From Galbula dea (taxonomy: Eukaryota; Chordata; Aves; Piciformes; Galbulidae): a DNA stretch of 64,000 nt. This document shows, piece after piece, positions 1-11,000 of the stretch (positions are counted from its first letter, which is position 1; the number at the start of each line of letters is the position of its first letter). The DNA is taken from assembly GCA_013399015.1 (NCBI GenBank), contig VWZX01010570.1:248001-312000 (forward strand), given 5' to 3'. The notes under the pieces were generated by a model. That model did not search any database. It was not told the DNA's origin and was given only the letters and a program-made list of their open reading frames with translations. Made by a program: the position numbers and the translations under genes.

Positions 1-1319
1 GCTTTTGTATTGTGTGAGGCCTTTCGTCTGATTGACTAAAGATGTACAGTCCTAGAAATGTATTCAAGATTACAATGCATTGCTGAAAATATTCAAAAGT
101 AACAGAAGTAAACATCAGGAAGGGTAAATGTAGAAGAAAACATTTTTTGAATACTGAGAACATTAGATAGGCAATGAACTATTGAATTAATGCAAAGCTG
201 GAAGAGACTATCAAGTCACATTGAAGAAAGAACTTATCTTTTCATTCTTCTACATCAATCATATTCTGTTTTGAGATTCCTGTTGATGTGTGTGTATATA
301 TACATATGGGCTAAAGATGCTAGGGGAAGAAGTTACTTTATGCTTTCTTGTGGAAGCTGCTTGTCTTCAGTGCTTCTAAAGTGATGGAAGTTTCTGTCTA
401 AAATAAGTTTCCTTGTAGGTTACCAAGCAATGTGTAAATAAGGCTATTTTGTTCTCACAGACGACTACGCTTGAAAGGTTTTTATCCAAAAGATCTTATA
501 ATTCCTAAATCTGGTACAGTTCCAAGAATAGAAGCCCAACTCTCAGTAAGGATTCTGAGCTTACCAGTGAATTTCTGATTGCTCTAGGTCACAAGCAGAT
601 GAACTTATACAAGTGATTCTGATGTAAACTTAGAGTGTCAGATTTTATCGCTAGTTCATCTAACTTATGTGTGAAGGTTAGCGGTTATGTTATGTTAGCA
701 GTTGCTAACAGGGAAAAAAAGATTGCAATTTTTTTGTGCTTGTCGTTCAATTAATTATCATTTTCCTATGGTTTTGTGTTCTTTGCAGCTTATACTACAA
801 TAATATTCAACATTGCTAAGGGATTGAACAGTTCCATTGTGTTTCTGGTTTCCCATTGTAAAAGCACTGGTCCTCTTCATCTCTTCAAATACTTTTTAGC
901 CTTTTTTTTAGCACTTAGCAAGTACAGAGATGTCTGATGTTAAAGCATTTTCAGCTCACCCCAACATGTATGCATTTATGACTACAGAATGGTGAGGTCT
1001 TTTTTGAAGAAAAACCACTGTGATTTATCGGAAGGAGATCCTATAGCTCTGAAAAGAGCTATCACTCCAATCCTTTGTTCTGCCATAAAACTGTGAACGT
1101 CTTCCTCTGAGCCCTAGGGATTTGTTGATATTCTGCCTCTGCAAGGGCTAGACTTTAATTTATGAAAATGTTCAGAATTGTCTTACATGCTTATTGTCAT
1201 TTGTGCTACTGCTTTTGTTAAATTTGAGTTTTGAAGAGCAAGATGCACTGTAATTAAACGTTAGGTGTCGTTTTTGCAGTAAAATGAATCACTGAAGACT
1301 GGGCCTTTGCTGTGTAATT
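1..1319. other. AT-rich upstream flank of SCG3
   Basis: I see no supported exon or named repeat here; it is AT-rich with few CpGs and short random open frames. In mammals the neighbour on this side is DMXL2, transcribed away from SCG3, but none of its exons are recognisable. The region probably holds distal regulatory DNA for SCG3; this is inference only. Confidence 0.5.
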
Positions 1320-1732
1320 CAGCCCCGTGGAAAGGCCGTGCAGGACCGAATTTCACAATTACAGCCCAGCCGCTTCGGACTGACTTTCCCCGTAAAAGCG
1401 CTCTCAGGGGAGGTAGGGCCGGTGGGATTTCCCGGAGCCTGCCTGCCTAGCATCCCCCTGCGAATGGGGAGGATACCCCCAGATCTCTCGCATCCGCGGC
1501 GTCTGCCACACGGGCCTCTCTCACGCCCCAGTAGCAGGAGAGCAAGGGCCTGGGCCGCGGAAGCGGAGCGGGCGCGCATGCTCCGCAGGGCGCGGCCCTC
1601 CCTCGTCTCCTCCCCCCTGCCCGGGGCCTCCCGCGGGGACAGCCTCGACCATTTCTGCGGGCGCGGAGACGAGGGGCCGAGCCGGCACAGCAGCGGATTT
1701 CCAGAGCGCCGCTGTTGGCTCCGCTCTGCGGC

Positions 1733-1758
1733 TTCAGCACCGCGGCGTGGACAGCGCC
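1733..1758 (+). promoter_or_regulatory. Expanded-spacing RE1/NRSE (REST site) in the SCG3 promoter
   Basis: TTCAGCACC (1733-1741) and GGACAGCGCC (1749-1758) are exact copies of the left and right halves of the REST/NRSF element. They are separated by 7 nt (GCGGCGT) instead of the usual 2 nt. The extra 5 nt gives about 16 bp centre to centre, against 11 in the canonical site. Known non-canonical REST sites include spacings of about 16-19 bp. It lies about 160-185 bp upstream of the start codon. The inferred role is repression of SCG3 in non-neuroendocrine cells. Confidence 0.7.
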
Positions 1759-1915
1759 CGCCAGGCGGTGGCTCCACGGCACTTCGGGGCCGGGGCTGGG
1801 ACCGGCACCGGGGGCGCGCAAGGGCGGTGCGGTTGGCGCAGGCAGGACATTCCGCGGGCAGCGGCCCTCGTCCCTGGGCCAGGCTCGCCCCCCGAGGGGG
1901 CTGGGCAGCAGCAGG

Positions 1916-2000
1916 ATGTTCCTCAAGCTGGCGGTCGTGGTGCAGGTGCTGTCGCTGTTGGCGAGCCGGGTGCATGGCTTCCCGAAACCCGGGGGTAAAG
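1916..2000 (+). CDS. SCG3: SCG3 coding exon 1: signal peptide and mature N-terminus
   Basis: It encodes 28 residues plus one base, starting MFLKLAVVVQVLSLL and ending at FPKPGGK. The ATG at 1916 is chosen because it directly precedes a typical signal peptide and the FPKPGG mature start shared with mammals. The donor is AAAG|gtaggc and the exon leaves phase 1. Confidence 0.93.
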
Positions 2001-5000
2001 GTAGGCGCCTTCGTTCACACGTTTTCTCCGTTCATCGCTGAGATGGAGAAAGTTTTCCAGCATATAAATAGAGGAAAGTAGAAACTTTCCTTCCACTTTG
2101 CTATAAAGAATTTGATGCTAAAGAAACAACATTCGTGGCAAAAGGTGCTGGATCACTGAACTTACAATCTACTATTAAAGTGAAAAGATAGGTACTGGTA
2201 GAGTGGAAAACTCTGATTTTTTCCAATATTTTCCAAGCAATTTTTTCATCCTTTATGAAAAATCCGGCAGTTTCTGCGCAAGTCTCTCTAACTCCATGTC
2301 TGCCCTAGTATTCTGGTGTCAGAGATTTTTAATCTCTTGGATGTGCCAATCCGATTATTGCTATTTTAGTCAATGTCTTAGAGCATTTTCCCCCACAATT
2401 TGTTTATGAGTTTTCTCATCAAATGGGTCAATAAGTCTATATCTGCATTTCTATTATATCTTTTGCAGAACCTCTCCCTCTGCCCGAAACAATCATGCTT
2501 TGTTTAAATGTTTTGAGTTTTTCATTGTATTCTCATTCTTCTAGGAACACTGAATTTATTTGCCAGAACTAGCAGTTGATAACATATTTAAGACACCATG
2601 TGTTATGGGAGAAAACTACAAATCAAGATCAATATGTGCTGTCTCTTTGTAGTCACATGCATCATCTAACTGAGTATATGTGTGTGTGTGTGTGTGTGTT
2701 TGTCCTAGATAAAGTTATACACAACAGACAATTAAGTGTAGAAAGACCATTGGAGGAACAGGTAAGTGACATAAAAAATATTTACTATGGTCTTTGTGTT
2801 TGGTATTCCCATAGTATTTTGAGCCTTCAGGTACCTGATCCACAATATGGTAATGGCTTAAATAATACGTTAAAAGTAGTTATGTCAGTAACATATATAT
2901 TGATGAGATTGGGTAAAAATAGAGTTTCAATAATTTTTAAGAAGTGGCATATAGAGTTTTGCTGCCCAGCATTCAAAAGCAGGTCGTTAGCTCCAACAGC
3001 TCACGCATATGTCACCCCTTTGTACTGACATCCTACAGGAGCATAGCAGGATCTTGGAATGAAGAAGGAAAAGGTAACTGGCATTTATCAAAAAATTGAA
3101 AGTCTGTTACTGCTTCTTGTAATGTCCAATTCTAATCAGAGGATGTAGTGATACTAACAAAAAGTGCCAAGTATTTAATCATATTCTACTTATTAAGGCA
3201 AACTTCTTACTAAGAGTGAAGATCAGGCATTAGGGGTTCTGCTGATATTGACAAATTAAGAGATCAAATATTTTAGTGTATTTCTTCCGTCTGCCTGCCT
3301 GTTTTGTTTATTTTTGTTTCATTTTTGTACATCAGATTGCTGAAGCTGAGGCAGACAAGAATAGGAAAATAGCTCCTGCAGGTAAAACATCTTTCTCAGG
3401 TTTATAGTAATATTCATAATGGAATTGATAGATTGATATGATTTTATGTCATGTATGCATTGATATATTTTCCAGAAAATAAACCAGAGTTCAGGAATTA
3501 TTCCTTTGTTGATGACCTGAACCTGCTAAAATCAGTAGCAGAAAGAGAGAGGAATGAACAGGAGAGGGAGTCAATTAGAAGCTCTTTGTATGAACAGCAA
3601 CTGGCCATTGACGATGCAGACTCCACCAAGAACCGCAGGCTTGTGGATGACTATGACTCCACTAAAAGCGGGCTGGATTATAAATTCCAAGGTATTCTAT
3701 AATCATCTTGCAGTGACTTTTGGATTAGACTTCTCTTGCAAACTGATTGCAATCATGAATGTTGCACTCACCTCAAAACATGAGCTCTCTTTGTTATGGG
3801 AGTGCAATTTCAATTATTTCCAGTTGTGGAAACTTGTCATATTACAATTAGGTTTTGAAACACAATTGTAACACGTTTAGAAGCACAATGCAAAATAATT
3901 GCTGTTAATTTTCACAGTATTCTTCTGTGAAGGAAAATCCAAGTGCGTAATTTGCATTATGTTTTTTAGCAATTCAGATCTGATGGAAGGAAATGCTTTT
4001 AAATGAAAAGATATTTACTCTGGTTTGAAAGGAAGAAGTACTTTTAAATAGAGCTAAGTCACGTATATTTGTTCCAAAGGTGATATTCAATGTTAGATAA
4101 TTCTGCTCATCAGAAAGATAAAAGAAGTTACTGAAGAAGTTACTGCCTTCACTGCAGGAGTAATTAACGGACTTGTAGTTTGAGTCGAGTTGTGAGAAGC
4201 ATTTAACTCAGAATCTTTTTAATTGTATCAAAGTATGCTGATCACAGACCAAAGCTTACTCATCATATTCACTTTCTCTTTGGTCACAATCATGTTATCT
4301 GCCATAAGTAATGGTTACATAATTAAAACTTCATTTGCTGAAAGGCAAACAAGAAGCTAGTATGCTGTTTGTCATGATTTGTTTTGATCTAAATGGCCAT
4401 CCAATGAAAGTAGATACCAGGAAGATGTATATAAGCAGATATCTGAGCAGTGTTTTCACCATCTTGCAATTTTTTCTATAAACAGGAGAGTATGCTCCTG
4501 ACACTCATCTCTGCTCTTTCAAAAGAGCCAGTCAGAAAGACATTTTTCAGATACAGAAATTGAACAAGAAGAATTTTCAGAGGGACTGATGTACTGGATT
4601 CCAAAGTGTGTATCAAAGTATATTCCTAATGTGTCTAAGAAGTGCAGTTTCGTTTTGAAGAGAAAAAGATGTGGGTAGATATTTTTTACAAGATGTCTCA
4701 TCCAAATGGGTTAGGAAAGTCAGCACACAGTTAAACTGTAATCCTTTTAGATGATCCAGATGGCCTCCATCAATTAGATGGCACTCCTTTGACTGCTGAA
4801 GACATTGTTCAAAAAATTGCTGCAAGGATTTATGAGGAAAATGATAGAGGAGTGTTTGACAAGATCGTTTCAAAACTTCTAAATCTGGGGCTAGTAAGTA
4901 TCTTGCTAATACTTTGTTTAGCTATTTTGTGGCTTAGTTTAACACTCTTTTAAAAGACAATTTGGGTGAACACTATGTCCAGCTAATAATGCTGACTTGA

Positions 5001-8000
5001 GTGAAAATGAATGGGATTCAGGCTTCTAGGCAAGCTCCTTGACTTATTTGGGCACATTGGTTTAGTTCTGCAATTAACACTGTTCCTGTGATGGCTTTGC
5101 AACAAAATAGGCCAAAATGCAGAATGTTTCTGATGTTGTACTCCTCCCATGTCTGCCCTCATTTTTCCTTTAATTTTTCTTCTGATTCTCATTGAGTTCT
5201 TTTGAATTATCAATTTCTTTTGGATATTTGTGTGGAAAGGTCTGAGCTCATTCCTATTCACATACTTATTGTCATCAGTGGACATATAATGATGCTGGTA
5301 AGTTAAGGTTGCTTTTCTGATTGTACTGATATTTAGCAAGACTGGCTTTGTCTCTGACCTTGGATGTCTCAATGGTTTGAGCCATTGCAATATGGAATCC
5401 TTATATTTTAAAATACTGACTTTATCTTTTCTGCACTAGATTTTGCAATTAGCTATTGCGTGCAGAATCCCTCTGATTACAAAGGGAGCTGTGGAACAGC
5501 TGCACGGTAGAGTTTTCATTCAAGTGACAGCTGTTACTGCCCTTTCTATATTATTGTGTTCTGTTGTAGTTATTCAATTGTACATAGATATGTGGCAGAG
5601 CATAAACATTTTGCTATGTGCACACATAAATATACACGTATAGGCATATGTACTTGCAGCTCCAACTTTCAAGCTGGACTCCCCTGTGTTAAACCCTATA
5701 TGGGTTTGTTTCCCTATTGGAGGCTGTATTTGTGGGGAGGTGGCTTTTATGTGGTTTGTGTTGGCTTCATGTATTTGATGTGTGTTTGCATGTGTGTATA
5801 TATACATTTGTATAAGTACAGACATGTATGTATGTCTATATATATACATGTACGCGCACACACACACATCAGTGAAGGTATTACACCCAATTTGGCTGTG
5901 TTCAGCTTTGAAACAAACATATTTGAAGTGACCTGTTTATAAAGCTCAGGTTTCATGTTGACATTTAATCTAAGAAAAACACAATATAAGTACACTGCAC
6001 AAATATTTTAACAGATCACAGAGAGTCAGGCCTATACCCTGGAAGATGAAGTGGCAGAGGTTTTGCAGCAGCTAATTGCAAATGAAGCAAAGAATCGTGA
6101 GAAGGAGTCTGAAGATTTTTATTACCCTCCAATCAGAGCAGACAGTGATATAAAAGAAAAGCAACAGGAAAGAATGGTAATTTCTTGGCTGATCATTTTG
6201 ATTTACTTGCCAAATGGTAAAAGTAGACTGATACACTGCTTTGCTTTAGGGAATAATTAGTTCAATCTGGAAACTGAAGGTGTTCTTAAAGGAATCCCAT
6301 CAGATATAAAAATGAATTGTGAGTTGCTTTGAGGTTTAAGCCAGATGGCAAATTGAAATATCTTTGAGAAAATAGTATAGTCTTCACCTCATAATTAGGA
6401 AAATGTTGGTGTAAGATTATGATGCTATTTATTGCTCTATTAACTCTGTCACCAAAAGCAATGTACTTATAGATATTATTTTTCTATGTCTTTTATGGAG
6501 ACACCAAGCAAAGCTGATCAGGACAGTTTCATTAATGGAGAAATTGATGATACATTGGATAACACATGGTCATCATCTAATGTCCTGGAAAGAAGAAATG
6601 AGCTGCCTTCTGAAGAAAATTTTGAAGACCTCCAATATTTTCCAAACTTTTATGCACTATTAAAAAGTCTTAACTCAGGTGAGCTCATCATGTATTTACA
6701 GGAATACTTAAGAAAAAAAAAAAGAAAATTAAGATTCTCTCGGTTTTCTCCTACACCTTTCCCTTCCCCACATGTTCCCTCGCTGCAAGAAACCACATGT
6801 TTTAAAAATGTTCTGTAAGATGCATAGCAGAAACTAGTTTGATTAATGAGTGTGGCAAAACATTGGGAGGAACAGCACATAGAACTGCAAACTGTGTGAC
6901 CTAGGTAATCCTTTCCTGTTTTGTGCTGTATGATTCAGGTGTCCTGAATTCTTTTCATTCCTGTAAGGGCATGATGAAAAACTGGCAAATTGTTTTCTCT
7001 AGAGATCATTCCAGTAACATCCATGTCTCCTAAACCAATGGAGCTAGGAACAAGCCACAGTAGAATCCTCACAGTGATGGTACCAGTAAATGAGCTTCTC
7101 AGGCTTTTCAGAAACCACAGGTTTGCTGTTTATTGCAATGAAAGCTCTGCATGTCTCTTCCTATTCCGGTGCTAGACTTCATCACCTTCCAGTTATTGCA
7201 GACAAGATTGTGGCATCCTGCCACAGCCCTTTTGTCAGCACGCTCTACCACACACCCACTCTTACTCTCTGCAGCCAACATATATTCTGCTCTCTCCAGC
7301 ACAGTCAGCAACAATTCATTCTGTAGTTTTCTTATCCTGAAAGAGCCTTAGTCTTGCTTCAAATTGTCCCCATAAACATCTGAACGGAGAGCTAGAATGA
7401 AAATCCTGAGAGTATATATTGCTCAAGTCCGATCTATAAACTTCAGAGTCTTCTTCCTGTTCTTTTCTTTGTCTCATGGTAGTTTTGCATGCTAGTTCTC
7501 TTCTTTCTACTCACAAAGCAGAAATGCATGCTAGGTTTAAAGGGTTATCAAACAAATGGAGCCAGGTCCCACTGGCTGCACATCTGCCTTGTCTCCTGCT
7601 TTATGCTGTTTGGCTGCTGGCTTGTATCAAGCTGGAGGAGAGGGTATTCAGTTCCATCCTAGAGATAACAGTAAAGTGCAGGCAACAATAAAAAACCTGT
7701 TCAGCAGCTCTCCAAAGGGATGGCCCTCTGCCAAGGCTGGGAGTATGTTTCTGACTGTCCCTCTCTGACTGTGCCCCTGGCTCTACTGGGTCCTTTAGTG
7801 ACAACCTGGGGTGCAGGAAGAGCTTGCGTAACTGGGGGGTGGGACAGGGGGGAGAGTTTTATGCTGCAAATGTGGAAATAGCAGTAATACTGTTAATATT
7901 ATTAAGTTTTATAATTAATACTTAAAGTGGAAAAAGAAGGCTAAGAAGCAGTGATCATGAAGCTAGTCAGGGATATGTACGGGCAAGAAAGATGGATTTT

Positions 8001-11000
8001 TATGATGAAAAATCCTTGTTTCCTATTCTGGAGTCATGATCCCTCTCAAATGTGTTTGAGTTTTTTACATTTTACCAGTACCTGAATCATGGTTTGTGCA
8101 TGGTAACAATCTCGTTTGAGATCCTTTATATTTTTGTCATTGAACCCATGAATCTTGTAGGAGAAAGGATCTCGGAGCAGTCTTCCTCATACGGAGCCAG
8201 CCTGGTCTACTGTGTAGTTCACAGAAAAATGACAGAAAAAAGGCAGAGACTGTAGAAAAATCTGCCTATACCTGCCCTCTCCCCAGCAATTTGAACTCTA
8301 TCAAGCCACTTCATTTCTGTGTATTTGGTGGTTTTATCCATAAAAAGGAATTAATACCATTTGCCTTCCACACAAAGAACTTGAAGAAAAAAATCTGTAA
8401 TAAAGAATCAAACCTTGTAGTTTTAAAGTACATTCAGCTGTACTGTGCAGGAGCAGTTTAAAGGAAACATATACAGGAACTCTTTTTGCTAATCCAGCAC
8501 AGCATTTTCTTTTTAGGTCATTGTTTATGCATGAAGTTTTTGCAGAGTTTGCAGAACTGAATTCTTCTGAGTTCCCTGAAGTCTTTGAACAGTTTTGCTT
8601 TATTCTCTCACACAGAGACAGAGGCAAAAGAGAAAGAGACCTTGATAACTATCATGAAAACCCTAGTTGATTTTGTGAAGATGATGGTTAAATATGGAAC
8701 AATCACACCAGAAGAAGGAGTTTCCTATCTGGGTGAGAGTACATACTTTGTGCAACAGTGTTATCAATGCTATGTTCTTACTCTACCAACAGTGATAATT
8801 ATATTCTCATCTTCCTTGCTCTTATGAGTCCTGTTTCAGACTTGTTAATTCAAAATGTGAAGGTTGTACTTCTAAATGTTTGATCACTCCTTATAGCAAT
8901 GTTGAATTCCATACTGCTTTAGTATTTACATCTAATGAAGGAAAGGCTATTTATCAGATATGTATTTAGAGGATTAGTCCACTTTCATACCTGTGAAGCA
9001 CATTTAATTTCAATGGCTTTATGTTGGGTGAAGATTAGCGTTTTGCTCAGTTACACTGAGGAGGATCAGTTACTTGCATTTTCCAAAAAAAATACAGCAC
9101 TTTTGCACTTTCATTCTGTCATCTGGAAGTAGCTAGAGTAGATGGGATCTAAGGCTATGGTCTTCTACCAAGTAAAACTCCTTCCATCTATGGAGAATGT
9201 TGCATCTTGGCACAGGAGTAGTCTTTGAAGCACTCTTTCCTGGATCCGTTTTAGGGACTGTGGCTATGCAGATTTCATAAAATGGTTGTGATTTCCTGAA
9301 GAGGGAATTTGGAACAGCCTAGTTTTGGTGTTTTGTTTTGGTTTTTCACACACCTCTCTTGGCTCTTACAAACTTTTATGTTAACTGTTGGTAGCCTTTC
9401 TAGTTAAAAACCTGCTGAGCTACAGAAGAAGGGCTTATGTGCATGCGCTTTGCACAACTCTTTAATTTTTCTAAAGTATTCCTGGTCTGGGTTAGACTGA
9501 AATGTTTTTGTATCAGGGCAATTTCTCAGCTTAATAAATCCGCCTGTCACAGAGATAGGACTGGCAATGACTTTTCATGACTTCTGCTGGCTTGTGTAAT
9601 ATGGATCATTGAAGATAAATGATTGATTGATGCAATTGTAACTGTATGGATTGGTATCAGTTACTTGGCTACCAAAAATCCAGTGGATCATGAGTCATAT
9701 TTGGTGCACGATTGTACCTCCTCTTTAAAGAATTCACTATTATCTCTGACCGAGATTATCCCTTTATTTTCCGTCAGAAGTCCTTGAATTTTGGAATATT
9801 TAGACAACTTATGCTTCAGATCATCTCCTATTTTTCTGGTTGCCTGTACATTTAAAGAGATGCACATTAAGAAATGGTTGATTACAAGCACAGTGGTTTC
9901 ATTGTCATTCTACAAATGAAGATAATATGGCTTGAGCAGATTTTGCCCTCACTGATAGTGTTGTGCCAAAACTTAACAGGCTAAATTCATCCCTGATGCA
10001 AGACCACTCAGATAATGGATTTACACTAGGCATGCATTTTTCTTGCTAAAATTCAGGGCAGTTCACATTAGCTTTACACTGAGTAAATAAATACTGTAAC
10101 CCTGGAAACAAATTACCATGATGACATAGTACAGAGGGCAGGGATTTGGATAAGGGTTTAAGAGGTCTGATTGAGTCTGAATTTAGACTATCAACTGATG
10201 TATCCAGACTCTGCCTTGCAAATGAGTGATATATGCAGAAATAGATTTTATACTCCATCAAAGCAACTTACTATAGTGGAAAAAGCTTTCTCATAGGTTT
10301 AAATTTCTTCTGTGGTATTCTTTTTTTAATCTTGCTGTTGAGAAATTACTTTAAAGCTGACCTTCATTTATTGAGCTAATATTCTCACATATTCAAGAAC
10401 AGCAAGCACAGGACAATGTTAGCTTCTTGCATGGCAGCAGTTTTATTGCCACACGTATTCAACTGAAAGTTACAAAATAGTGTACTAAGTATGCTAGGTA
10501 CTGTGTTTCTTGGTGCAGTTTGCACCGAGGGGATTGATTCCCAGTTGTGTTTATTTATAGCAGATAAAAGAACTTGTATGGATGTCTGTCAGAGAGAAGA
10601 AACAATTAAAAATAATGGCAGCCTTTAGTTGTTCCCTAAGTCCAAAATCAGTGAGCAGATTTCATGCTTGTTGGTGGAAAATACCTACTGGGTCTGTTTA
10701 GATGGATTATATCCTTTCTCTGTTTTATTACAGTAGAAAGCTGCCTAAATTACTTTTCTCCGCTCTGGCTGAAGCCATGCATAAGCTATATCCCTGAATT
10801 ATACATTTAAAATAATAAATCATTTACTGAATCAAGTCACAAGATTTTGTGCCTCTCACACAGGTGCAGAGATAGTGAATTTGAATGCATATACCAGTAA
10901 CAGCTGGTTTGGGATTTGGAAACCACAGCATTATGTCATCATTATTGTATCCTACCCCAGGGAAGGTATCTTGCTGCTGCAGAGAATGATGTTATTAGGT

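Larger units (their letters stand above)
1320..2040 (+). promoter_or_regulatory. SCG3: CpG-island promoter and 5' end of SCG3
   Basis: GC content and CpG density rise sharply from about 1320 and fall again just after 2010, bracketing the first coding exon. The core (about 1490-1910) is rich in GGGCGC, CCGCGG and similar CpG motifs, and no clear TATA box is seen just upstream of the exon. This is the usual appearance of a vertebrate CpG-island promoter. The transcription start cannot be fixed from sequence; it should lie within a few hundred bases upstream of the ATG at 1916. Open frames on both strands here reflect GC richness and are not separate genes. Confidence 0.8.

Noticed and set aside
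1..1300. 5' exon of DMXL2, the mammalian neighbour of SCG3
   Set aside because: No CpG island or recognisable coding segment on the - strand; it must lie outside the window if present.
1319..1975. Long - strand open frame (218 codons) overlapping the SCG3 promoter
   Set aside because: Arg/Pro/Ala-rich low-complexity translation from a CpG island, antisense to the real first exon, no domain; typical GC-driven open frame.
2576..3028. + strand open frame of about 150 codons around SCG3 exon 2
   Set aside because: It runs through the TG repeat and real exon 2 into both introns; only the 53-nt exon matches SCG3.
5440..5506. Possible extra SCG3 exon in intron 5
   Set aside because: It has AG and gt borders and is open in frame, but 67 nt would shift the frame, and exons 5 and 6 already join exactly as in mammals.
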